A stretch of DNA of 7,345 nt from CADEED01 sp044871085 (GTDB lineage Bacteria; Pseudomonadota; Gammaproteobacteria; Steroidobacterales; Steroidobacteraceae). The translations under genes and the position numbers were made by a program. The number at the start of each line of letters is the position of its first letter. Position 1 is the first letter of the stretch. The DNA lies in NCBI GenBank assembly GCA_044871085.1, contig JBIOZI010000329.1, positions 1 through 7,345 of the forward strand. The letters are read 5' to 3'. Positions 1 through 5,693 of the stretch are shown here, piece by piece. Below the pieces are notes generated by a model. That model did not search any database. It was not told the DNA's origin and saw only the letters and a list, made by a program, of their open reading frames with translations.

Positions 1-24
1 GCTGGCGCTGAACAGCAGGGCAAT

Positions 25-54
25 CGCGGCGGCGCCTCGCGGGGCGCCGCCGCG
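25..54. repeat. 12-bp perfect inverted repeat, 6-base loop
   Basis: The arms at 25-36 (CGCGGCGGCGCC) and 43-54 are exact reverse complements, separated by TCGCGG. This would form a very stable GC stem-loop on either strand. Neither side is followed by a run of T, so it is not a classical intrinsic terminator. In such GC-rich sequence a chance palindrome is possible, but 12 uninterrupted pairs is long. Confidence 0.55.
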
Positions 55-94
55 CGCGCCGATGGCCGACGCTTATGTTCAGCCGTGCGGGTCG

Positions 95-118
95 GGACTG
101 CGAGGCTCGTCGCAGTCC
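95..118. repeat. 9-bp perfect inverted repeat, possible operator
   Basis: GGACTGCGA at 95-103 is matched by its exact reverse complement TCGCAGTCC at 110-118, with a 6-base spacer GGCTCG. It lies about 85 bases before the ATG of the AlbA_2-domain gene. The mixed-base composition makes it less likely than the upstream GC palindrome to arise by chance. It could be a regulator site or an RNA hairpin; the sequence alone does not decide. Confidence 0.45.
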
Positions 119-203
119 GTCGCGCCGGAAAAATCGCCGCGCTGCGCGCGGGAGATGCATCACTGCGGCGCCGTCGCGCGCCGTCTAACAATGGCGTCTC
201 TGC

Positions 204-1364
204 ATGCGCGCGCTGCTCGATCTCATCCGGGGCGCCGAGGCCGACTCCTCGGTGGCATTTCGCGAGCGCTCCTACCGGCGCGGCGAGCAGGGCGACCTGC
301 TGCGCGACGTCATCGCGCTGGCGAACGCCGCGGTGGCCGGCCGGCGCTTCCTGTTCGTCGGCGTCGATGACGCGCCACCGCGGGCGCGGCGCTTTCCCGG
401 GGTCTCGGCGCGCAGCTGGAAGAGCTTCTGCGAAGTCGCGCCCGGCTTCGTGGCGGGCGCCGTCGAGCCGCAGCTCAAGCTCAGGCTCGAGTCCGTGGAC
501 GTCGGTGGCGCGCTGGTGGGCGCGCTGTGCCTGGAGGCCTGCGAGGACCCGCCCTATCTACTGGCGCGGCGGGTCTCGGCCACCATGCCCGCCGGCGGCG
601 GCTGGACCCGGCGCGGCACCCGCACGCGCCGCCTGCTGCGCCAGCACCTGCAACGCATCTTCGGCGCCCGGTTCCGGCGCGAGGTGGCCGGCGACATCGT
701 GGTGGGCTTTCCGGGCGAGCTGCCGCGCGAGGAGCTGGTGCTGGCGGTGATGCCGCTCGATGCGCTGCCCTCGGACGTGGCCGCGCACAAGATCAATCGC
801 ATGCTCGAAGCCAAGCGCGTCTCGAAGTCCGTGCTCGGCCGTACCGATTCGCGCATCGCGCGGCTGGTGCACGCGCAGGTGACGGGCGCCAGCGTGCCGT
901 ACAAGGAGCAGAGCACGAAGACGATGCGGGTGCTGTTGCGCGACGTGCCGCGCGAGAACGCCAGCGCGGACGATCACTACCAGTTCGAGCAGCGCGCGCA
1001 TCGCATCAACCTGCTGCTCAGCAATCTGTCGGGCAGGGCGCAGAACGACCTGGTGCTCACGCTGAAGATTCCGCGCCTCGACGGCGTGCAGGTGGCGGAG
1101 CGCGTGTACGGCGCGCCGGGGGAGCCGCCCGTGCGCGGACAGAATCTGTATCCGAAGGTCGATGTCGGTCCCCGCACGATCGCCGTCCAGGTGCGGGGCC
1201 TGCGCATTCCGGCCGGCGGCAGCATCGAGGCATTCTTCGAGCCGCTGCGGCTCGCGTTGCGAGAGAGCGTGGCGGGGCAGACCATCCGCGTCGCCTACAC
1301 CTTGCAAGGCGGCACCCTGGCGACACCCGTACAGGGACGCCTCAAGGTGTTCGCCATCGACTAG
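204..1364 (+). CDS. AlbA_2 (Schlafen-type) DNA-binding domain protein, 386 aa
   Basis: Residues about 1-125 resemble the AlbA_2 domain of Schlafen-like and 'divergent AAA-4' proteins. A short N-terminal helix (LLDLIRGAEADSSVAF) is followed by the DLLRDVIALANA helix, then FLFVGVDDAP (49-58), where the family usually has 'lliGVdD'. PPYLLARR (116-123) and GGGWTRRGTRTRRL (131-144) follow and fit the domain's end. The family is thought to bind nucleic acid; in bacteria it is fused to varied effector parts. Residues about 160-386 are not recognised. They include ERAHRINLLLSNLSGRAQNDLVLTLKIP and a strand-rich end, suggesting a beta-sandwich-like domain; no nuclease, ATPase or membrane motif is seen. 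ATG 204 is the only start after the in-frame stop at 186-188 and fits the domain's normal beginning. It has no clear Shine-Dalgarno, so a leaderless transcript is possible. The gene stands alone. Confidence 0.75.
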   Translation: MRALLDLIRGAEADSSVAFRERSYRRGEQGDLLRDVIALANAAVAGRRFLFVGVDDAPPRARRFPGVSARSWKSFCEVAPGFVAGAVEPQLKLRLESVDVGGALVGALCLEACEDPPYLLARRVSATMPAGGGWTRRGTRTRRLLRQHLQRIFGARFRREVAGDIVVGFPGELPREELVLAVMPLDALPSDVAAHKINRMLEAKRVSKSVLGRTDSRIARLVHAQVTGASVPYKEQSTKTMRVLLRDVPRENASADDHYQFEQRAHRINLLLSNLSGRAQNDLVLTLKIPRLDGVQVAERVYGAPGEPPVRGQNLYPKVDVGPRTIAVQVRGLRIPAGGSIEAFFEPLRLALRESVAGQTIRVAYTLQGGTLATPVQGRLKVFAID

Positions 1365-1385
1365 TTTCGTCGCCGTCGCACGACA

Positions 1386-1416
1386 GCGCACGGGCGGAGC
1401 ACTTTTCACCGTGCGC
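1386..1416. repeat. 8-bp inverted repeat after the AlbA_2 gene
   Basis: GCGCACGG at 1386-1393 pairs exactly with CCGTGCGC at 1409-1416 across a 15-base spacer that contains CTTTTC. It begins 22 bases after the TAG stop at 1362-1364. It could help end the upstream transcript, but the following bases (GGGTTTGC) lack a proper T-tract, so I do not call it an intrinsic terminator. Confidence 0.35.
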
Positions 1417-1558
1417 GGGTTTGCAGGCGCGTGGCGTAAGGCGCCGTCTGCGGTCGATGGAGCAAGGTCGGCCGCGCCACCGTCTGACAACCCGTCACGC
1501 GCGATTACCTGTCTGCGCGTGGCAACGGCGCTCCTCACACCTACTCCGCGAGAGGCAA

Positions 1559-1677
1559 TAACTACAACCGCGGCGCCGTCGCTCGCAATTTGTGCCAACG
1601 CGCCGGCGCGGGACGTCTCCGATAGCCGACGCCCCGCGTTCCCGCGCAGATTCGGCAGTGGCTGACTAACTACAACC
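1559..1677. repeat. Direct repeat TAACTACAACC, two copies 108 bp apart
   Basis: The 11-base sequence occurs at 1559-1569 and again at 1667-1677, upstream of the beta-helix gene. Its A/C-rich makeup stands out from the surrounding GC-rich sequence. The function is unknown; two binding sites for one activator or repressor would be a natural reading, but chance cannot be excluded. Confidence 0.35.
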
Positions 1678-1744
1678 CGCGATCGCAACAATCCCTCGAT
1701 CGGCCCGCCCCCGGTACCGCTTGCACCCGGGACGGGTCACCAAC

Positions 1745-1750
1745 GAGGAG
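1745..1750 (+). promoter_or_regulatory. Ribosome binding site that decides the GTG start
   Basis: GAGGAG lies 6 bases before GTG 1757. The ATG at 1755-1757 overlapping this site is followed immediately by TGA, so it cannot be the start. Confidence 0.75.
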
Positions 1751-1756
1751 TGGAAT

Positions 1757-3367
1757 GTGAAAAAATTGAACCTTGCGCTGCTGCTGCTGTCAGCGGCGCT
1801 GACCTCCGTTGTCGCATCCGCGGCAACCTCGGCTACCGTCACACGCGGTACCTGGGACCTGTACCGTTCCGGCAGCAGCACGCGCTTGAGCTCGCATGCA
1901 TCCGAAACGGCCTGCGTCGACGCCGCCAAGGCGCTCAACGTCACGCGCACCTACACCTGCCGCACGACCAGCAACGTCGCGGTGACGGTGACCTCCAACC
2001 CCACGTGCCCGTCGCGTCCGGCCGATGAGTCGCGCACGCAGTCCTGCCCGAGCGGCAGCAGCGGCACGTGGACGCAGTCGCGCACGTACACGAGCGCGGC
2101 ATATCCGACGTGCTGGACGGCCGGCGCATGGACGCCGAGCGCTCCGCCCGCGGGCTTCTGTACTCCGGCGTCCGAACCGAATCCCCCGCCGACCGGGCAG
2201 GTGATCACGGTATCCCCGGGGCAGTCGATCTCCGCGGCGATTCAACAGCTGCAGCCGGGTGGCACGGTGGTCGTGAGGCCGGGCAGCTATTCGTCGTTCT
2301 CGCTCAAGGCCTGTACGTCGAGTGCCTGGTGCCGCGTGATGGCGCAGGTGGATGGCACGGTGACCGTGTCGGGCCTGAGCATCGGCGCGGGCAACTGGTA
2401 CACCTCGATCGAAGGGTTCAAGTTCACGGGCTCGGGCCAGAAGGTGATCAACGGCAGCTACGTGAAGCTCAAGCGTGACGCGTTCGTCGGCGGTCCGACC
2501 TCCGGCAACAGCGTCATCGTGCAGATCGGCAGCAACGACCGCACGCCCGGGGCGAACAAGATCCTCATGGAGGATTCCTGGGTGTACGGCGCCGGCGGCC
2601 GCTACAAGGTGCTGGTGTACAACGCCACCAACATCATCCTGCGCCGCGTCGTGACGCGAACCGATCCCGGCTACAACAACTCCGACGGAGCCCCCGAAGC
2701 CGACATCACGGTCTACGACTCGCAAAACGTCGAAGTGCAGAACGCGATCGCGGTGGATGGCAGGGGCAGCAGGGCGTACGTCGCCGTGTTCTACAACGCG
2801 CTCAACGGCAGTGTGAGCACGCCGAACTCGACGCGTGCCTGGCGCGGCAACATCGCCATCAATGGCTCGGGCTACTACATGGGCACCGAAGGCGAGACCA
2901 GCATCTCGGGGCTGGTGGTCGAAGACGGCGCCGCGATCGGCGGCACCTACGGCATATCGCAGCTCAAGGGCTCGGGCAACGTCTACCGGCGCATGACGCT
3001 GCTCAATTCCAGCGGCGACGGCTTCGGCATCTTCGGTGGCTCGGCCACGGTGTCCAACAGCATCGTCGCGGGCCAGCGTGGCACCGCCTTCAACGGCGTG
3101 AGCTGCTCGAGCTGCCAGACGAGCACGTCGGGATTGCGCTATCTGGTCGAGCCCGTGAACGGCAAGGGCGCGAACATCGTCAATCGCATCGGCGTTTCCG
3201 GCACTCTCTACGGGGAAACCGGTTTCGACCGGGTGACCGACGATCCGCTGTGGCCGTGGCCGAATCAGGATCGCATCAAGGCGGACTTCGATTCCGTGCG
3301 TGCGGCCTTCGGCGGCAAGACCCTGACCAACTACGTCTGGGAGCAGCTCGGCAACCGGATCGAATGA
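1757..3367 (+). CDS. Secreted right-handed beta-helix protein with Cys/Trp-rich N-terminal module, 536 aa
   Basis: The product starts with a Sec signal peptide (MKKLNLALLLLSAALTSVVA, probable cleavage after ASA near residue 22) and should be exported. Residues about 28-136 form a Cys-rich module with GTWDLYRSGS, CPSGSSGTWTQSRTY and YPTCWTAGAWTPSAPPAGFC; the spaced Trp and Cys residues recall thrombospondin type-1-like repeats. A Pro-rich linker (138-147) leads to a right-handed parallel beta-helix. It opens with ITVSPGQSISAAIQQLQPGGTVVVRPGSY (150-178), the usual first turn of polysaccharide-lyase-like helices, and continues through repeated short strands (NIILRRVV, NVEVQNAI, GLVVEDGA). The end carries DDPLWPWPNQDRI (495-507), a cap I associate with secreted beta-helix proteins. 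A carbohydrate or surface polymer is the likely target, but I cannot point to catalytic residues. GTG 1757 is chosen over the upstream in-frame TTG 1721 because GAGGAG at 1745-1750 sits 6 bases before it and the signal peptide begins there. Confidence 0.8.
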   Translation: MKKLNLALLLLSAALTSVVASAATSATVTRGTWDLYRSGSSTRLSSHASETACVDAAKALNVTRTYTCRTTSNVAVTVTSNPTCPSRPADESRTQSCPSGSSGTWTQSRTYTSAAYPTCWTAGAWTPSAPPAGFCTPASEPNPPPTGQVITVSPGQSISAAIQQLQPGGTVVVRPGSYSSFSLKACTSSAWCRVMAQVDGTVTVSGLSIGAGNWYTSIEGFKFTGSGQKVINGSYVKLKRDAFVGGPTSGNSVIVQIGSNDRTPGANKILMEDSWVYGAGGRYKVLVYNATNIILRRVVTRTDPGYNNSDGAPEADITVYDSQNVEVQNAIAVDGRGSRAYVAVFYNALNGSVSTPNSTRAWRGNIAINGSGYYMGTEGETSISGLVVEDGAAIGGTYGISQLKGSGNVYRRMTLLNSSGDGFGIFGGSATVSNSIVAGQRGTAFNGVSCSSCQTSTSGLRYLVEPVNGKGANIVNRIGVSGTLYGETGFDRVTDDPLWPWPNQDRIKADFDSVRAAFGGKTLTNYVWEQLGNRIE

Positions 3368-3397
3368 CCGCGAGGTCGATCACCATCCAGCAAACAG

Positions 3398-3428
3398 CGG
3401 GGCCCGGGAAACCAGGCCCCGTTTTTTT
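3398..3428 (+). terminator. Intrinsic terminator of the beta-helix gene
   Basis: CGGGGCC (3398-3404) pairs perfectly with GGCCCCG (3415-3421) around a 10-base loop and is followed by seven T residues (3422-3428). It starts 31 bases after the TGA of the beta-helix gene. The T-tract ends on the first base of the complement of the convergent esterase's stop codon. In the leftward direction the hairpin is followed only by CTGTTTGCTGG, so it should work mainly on the plus strand. Confidence 0.85.
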
Positions 3429-4111
3429 CAGCCGGGTTTCTGGACGGATAGAAAGGTCCGCGCGAGGAAGGCGCCGAGGTCCGCGACTTCCGGCTCGCAC
3501 AGCGCGTGCGGCATCGGGTACGAATGCCAATCGACCGCGAAGCCCGCGCCGGCGAGCAGTCGCCGCGATTCCTCGCCGAGCTCGTACGGCACCACTGGAT
3601 CCTGCGTGCCGTGTGCCATGAAGATGGGCGTGGCCTGGTTCGCGGTGTGCTGCGCGCTCGCCAGATCGCGCGACAGCGGCAGATAGCACGACAGCGCGAT
3701 GACGCCGGCGAGCGGCTGCGGATGGCGTGTCGCCAGGTGCAATGCCATGGCGCCGCCCTGCGAGAAGCCGGCGAGGACGATGTGGCGGCTGTCGATGCCG
3801 CGCTCGTTTTCGCGCGCCATGAGCGCCGTGATGGCCGCCGCCGACGCCCCGATGCCCTCGAAATCCTCGCGCGAGCGGCGGTCGATGCCGGCGATGTCGT
3901 ACCAGGCGCGCATGCGGTAGCCATTGTTGATGGTCACGGGCCGCACCGGCGCGTGCGGAAACACGAAGCGCAGCGCCGGCATTCCATCGCGCACGAGCTC
4001 GGGCACCAGCGGCTCGAAGTCGTGGCCGTCGGCGCCGAGGCCGTGCATCCAGATGATGGCGAAAGAGGGGTTGGGGCCGGTCTCGACGGTGACGGTTTCC
4101 AGTGGCTGCAA
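3428..4111 (-). CDS. Carboxylesterase/phospholipase of the EstB/YpfH alpha/beta-hydrolase family, 227 aa
   Basis: This is a cytoplasmic-looking alpha/beta hydrolase that should cleave small carboxylic esters; relatives include acyl-protein-thioesterase-like and lysophospholipase enzymes. The oxyanion region is WMHGLGADGHDF (21-32). The nucleophile is Ser117 in GFSQGGAMAL, the acid is Asp171 in HGTQDPVVP and the base is His202 in PMPHALC, so the full catalytic triad is present at family spacing. FVFPHAP (49-55) and MRAWYDI (67-73) are also family landmarks. The length is normal and no signal peptide is seen. The start is a TTG at 4111-4109: GAAGGA, overlapping the upstream gene's TGA, sits 6 bases before it, and no in-frame ATG precedes the HG motif. 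It is the third gene of the padR-pspC operon, 10 bases after pspC. The natural substrate cannot be told from sequence. Confidence 0.88.
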   Translation of the reverse strand: MQPLETVTVETGPNPSFAIIWMHGLGADGHDFEPLVPELVRDGMPALRFVFPHAPVRPVTINNGYRMRAWYDIAGIDRRSREDFEGIGASAAAITALMARENERGIDSRHIVLAGFSQGGAMALHLATRHPQPLAGVIALSCYLPLSRDLASAQHTANQATPIFMAHGTQDPVVPYELGEESRRLLAGAGFAVDWHSYPMPHALCEPEVADLGAFLARTFLSVQKPG

Positions 4112-4121
4112 GCGCGATCCT

Positions 4122-5234
4122 TCAGGCTATGGTGTCGGAGATGGTGGAGACGGTGAGATCGGCGGCCCACATCAGCTGGTCGACCAGCTCACGCACTCCC
4201 GGGAAAAAATGATACGCGGCCCAGCCGAACAGCACGGTGAAACCGAGCCACATGATGCCGTACAGCGCCGCCCAGCCGGGATGATTCCCGGCCGCGCGGT
4301 GCCCACCATGGCGCAACACCTTGAGCACCGACACGATCGCGAAATATCCGATGACGAGCAGCAGGATGCCGACTCCCATCGGCATGCCGTGGGGCAGGCC
4401 CCAGCCGAAGATGGTGTGCTGCGTAATCAACGATATCAGCGCGAGGCTCCAGCCGACGAACAGCACCGCCCCGACGATGGCGGCGATCGGCAGGAAGATG
4501 CCGCCGATGGCACGCGCGCCGTGGCTGGCGTACGGGGCGGCCTGGCTGGTCGCCTGGCGGAGCTGTTCGTTCATGGCGCGGAACTGGCGGTTCCAGTGCC
4601 GCTGCTGGCGGCGCCACTCGCGCCGCCAGCGCTGGTCGTCGCCTAACTTTTCAAAGTTTTTTTTTGCGCGGTCGAGGAATTCCCGCGTGCTGAACGGCGC
4701 ACCGAAGGCCGCCGCGCGCTCCTCGGAGGTCTTCGCGTAGGGCACGATGAACATGAGCGCGAGATAGACCAGCAGCATGCCGCCCGAGGTCAGCAAGGTC
4801 AGGACCACGAAGGCGATGCGCACCCAGGTGACATCCACGTTGAGATAGGCCGCGATGCCGTTGCACACGCCGGCCCACATGGCACCTTCTCTGATGTTGT
4901 ACAGCCGCTTGCGCGGGGCGAGCGGCGGGCCGGTGGGCGCCGCGGCGTCCGCGGCCGGATCTCCGGCCGGGGCCTTGTCCGCGGATTCGACCGGGCCCAT
5001 CTCCTCGATGATGCGTTCGAGATCGGCGGTGCTCACCACCGTCTTGTGCGGCCCGAGGGCGTGCGAGCACTTCTCCCCGATGGCCTGCTCGAGGTCGCCC
5101 ATGACCTCGGCGCGGTCCGGGCTGTCGGCGAGGCGCGCTTCGGCGCGCTCGAGGTAATCGCGCAGCCGGTTGTAACCCGGCTCTTCGAGTTGATAGGCGA
5201 TTCCGTTGAGGCTGATGCTGACCACTTTTTGCAT
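4122..5234 (-). CDS. PspC-domain membrane protein with charged N-terminal module, 370 aa
   Basis: Residues about 1-85 form a soluble helical module (QLEEPGYNRLRDYLERAEARL, EVMGDLEQAIGEKC) resembling the region that precedes PspC in many gammaproteobacterial proteins and, loosely, the HAAS-type domains encoded next to PadR regulators. After an Ala/Pro linker (88-106), residues about 107-168 are a PspC domain: RLYNIREGAMWAGVCNGIAAYLNVDVTWVRI, then a membrane segment to FIVPYAK. A basic Trp/Arg/Gln-rich stretch (185-230) leads to three more likely membrane segments near 243-270, 286-305 and 321-342. PspC proteins sit in the inner membrane and take part in phage-shock or envelope-stress responses; that role here is inferred. 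The ATG at 5234 lies 3 bases after the padR stop with only a weak Shine-Dalgarno, so translation is probably coupled. An A9 run falls at codons 190-193. It is longer than a minimal PspC protein. Confidence 0.85.
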   Translation of the reverse strand: MQKVVSISLNGIAYQLEEPGYNRLRDYLERAEARLADSPDRAEVMGDLEQAIGEKCSHALGPHKTVVSTADLERIIEEMGPVESADKAPAGDPAADAAAPTGPPLAPRKRLYNIREGAMWAGVCNGIAAYLNVDVTWVRIAFVVLTLLTSGGMLLVYLALMFIVPYAKTSEERAAAFGAPFSTREFLDRAKKNFEKLGDDQRWRREWRRQQRHWNRQFRAMNEQLRQATSQAAPYASHGARAIGGIFLPIAAIVGAVLFVGWSLALISLITQHTIFGWGLPHGMPMGVGILLLVIGYFAIVSVLKVLRHGGHRAAGNHPGWAALYGIMWLGFTVLFGWAAYHFFPGVRELVDQLMWAADLTVSTISDTIA

Positions 5235-5237
5235 GGC

Positions 5238-5561
5238 TTAATTCCCAAAATCGGCGAGGGTGCGGTTGAGGTTTTTCCAATAATCGTTGAGCGTCGAAAG
5301 CTGCGTGCGGCCCTTTTGCGTGAGCTTGTAGTACTTGCGCGGCGGGCCGGCTTCCGACTCCTGCCACTCGTAGTCCACGAGCTCTTCGCGCCGCAGCTTG
5401 CTCAGGAGGGGATACAGCGTCCCTTCCTGGGTAGCGAACTCGGTGGGCCCCAGCAATCGCAGCATGTCGGCGACGTAGACCTTGTCGCCGGCGACGATCT
5501 TGAGGATCACGAATTCGAGCAGGCCCTTGCGGATCGGCGCGAGTTTTTCATTGATGTCCAT
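5238..5561 (-). CDS. PadR-family transcriptional regulator, 107 aa
   Basis: A small winged-helix repressor of the PadR family. LRKGLLEF-like RKGLLEFVILKIVAG (11-25) and YVADMLRLL (29-37) form the helix-turn-helix. EGTLYPLLSKLRREELV (46-62) is the signature recognition helix and wing entry, and GPPRKYYKLTQKGRTQL (72-88) is the family's wing followed by the start of the C-terminal dimerisation helix. The length matches short (subfamily 2) PadR proteins. It is the first gene of a leftward operon with the PspC-like protein and the esterase, and most likely represses that operon. A perfect inverted repeat 14 bases upstream of its ATG overlaps the presumed -10. The ATG at 5561-5559 has only a weak AAGG 15 bases before it. 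Confidence 0.92.
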   Translation of the reverse strand: MDINEKLAPIRKGLLEFVILKIVAGDKVYVADMLRLLGPTEFATQEGTLYPLLSKLRREELVDYEWQESEAGPPRKYYKLTQKGRTQLSTLNDYWKNLNRTLADFGN

Positions 5562-5574
5562 GGTTTCGTACAGC

Positions 5575-5594
5575 TACCTTGTAAACGCAAGGTA
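5575..5594. promoter_or_regulatory. Probable PadR operator: TACCTTG-N6-CAAGGTA
   Basis: The arms at 5575-5581 and 5588-5594 are exact reverse complements with a 6-base spacer (TAAACG). The dyad sits between the -35 and the start codon of padR and covers the expected -10. The half-site plus 6-base spacer layout is like that of the PadR-family protein AphA (TATGCA-N6-TGCATA). Autoregulation by the adjacent PadR is the simplest reading; binding is inferred, not shown. Confidence 0.6.
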
Positions 5595-5618
5595 CTTGAA
5601 TTGAACATGGGCTGTCAA
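5589..5618 (-). promoter_or_regulatory. Candidate promoter of the padR-pspC-esterase operon
   Basis: On the minus strand a consensus TTGACA -35 lies at 5618-5613. The hexamer 18 bases further on is TACCTT (5594-5589), and at 17 bases it is GTACCT. Both are poor -10 elements and both lie inside the inverted repeat, so repression by occlusion would be effective. The start of transcription would be roughly 20 bases before the padR ATG. Confidence 0.5.
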
Positions 5619-5641
5619 CAGTGAAATGTCTGCCGTACAAT
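5612..5641 (+). promoter_or_regulatory. Candidate promoter of the rimP-nusA operon
   Basis: A near-consensus -10 TACAAT (5636-5641) follows a -35-like CTGTCA (5612-5617) by 18 bases. Transcription would start near 5648, giving a leader of about 160 bases to the rimP start. The -35 shares its bases with the -35 of the divergent padR promoter. Confidence 0.5.
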
Positions 5642-5693
5642 CCGCGCCCTCGGTGGGTAGGGCGGTTTGGCCGCGATGCCTGCAAGCGAATAG

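Larger units (their letters stand above)
1..203. other. Non-coding start of window with two strong inverted repeats
   Basis: No gene is supportable here. Two plus-strand frames are open, but they are Arg/Ala-rich, look like nothing recognisable and run as shadows into the next gene. The reverse strand between about 1 and 60 could read as a hydrophobic Ala/Leu-rich segment (AIALLFSAS), reminiscent of the start of a signal peptide of a leftward gene. I see no ATG, GTG or TTG start in that frame before its upstream stop, so I do not call it. Two perfect dyads lie at 25-54 and 95-118 and are listed separately. Confidence 0.5.
1365..1756. other. 392-bp gap without a supportable gene
   Basis: No reading frame here looks like a real protein. 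The gap holds an 8-bp inverted repeat just after the upstream stop (1386-1416), a perfect 12-bp palindrome CGCGCCGGCGCG (1599-1610), and an 11-base direct repeat TAACTACAACC at 1559-1569 and 1667-1677. It ends with the Shine-Dalgarno of the next gene. I do not see a convincing sigma70 promoter, and no riboswitch that I recognise. Confidence 0.6.

Noticed and set aside
1..203. 5' end of a leftward gene encoding a signal peptide
   Set aside because: The hydrophobic-looking frame has no ATG, GTG or TTG start before its upstream stop inside the window.
558..1691. Long reverse-strand open frame of 377 codons opposite the AlbA_2 gene
   Set aside because: His/Arg/Ala-rich composition with no recognisable motif; it is the antisense shadow of a real GC-rich gene.
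1721..1756. TTG 1721 as start of the beta-helix gene
   Set aside because: It would put charged residues ahead of the signal peptide and ignores the well-placed GAGGAG before GTG 1757.
1365..1756. Riboswitch ahead of the beta-helix gene
   Set aside because: I looked for cyclic-di-GMP-type and other familiar cores and found no convincing match; only simple repeats and palindromes are visible.
1790..2725. Reverse-strand open frame of 311 codons opposite the beta-helix gene
   Set aside because: Composition is Arg/Ala/Val/His-rich without motifs; the plus-strand gene has signal peptide, ribosome site and terminator.
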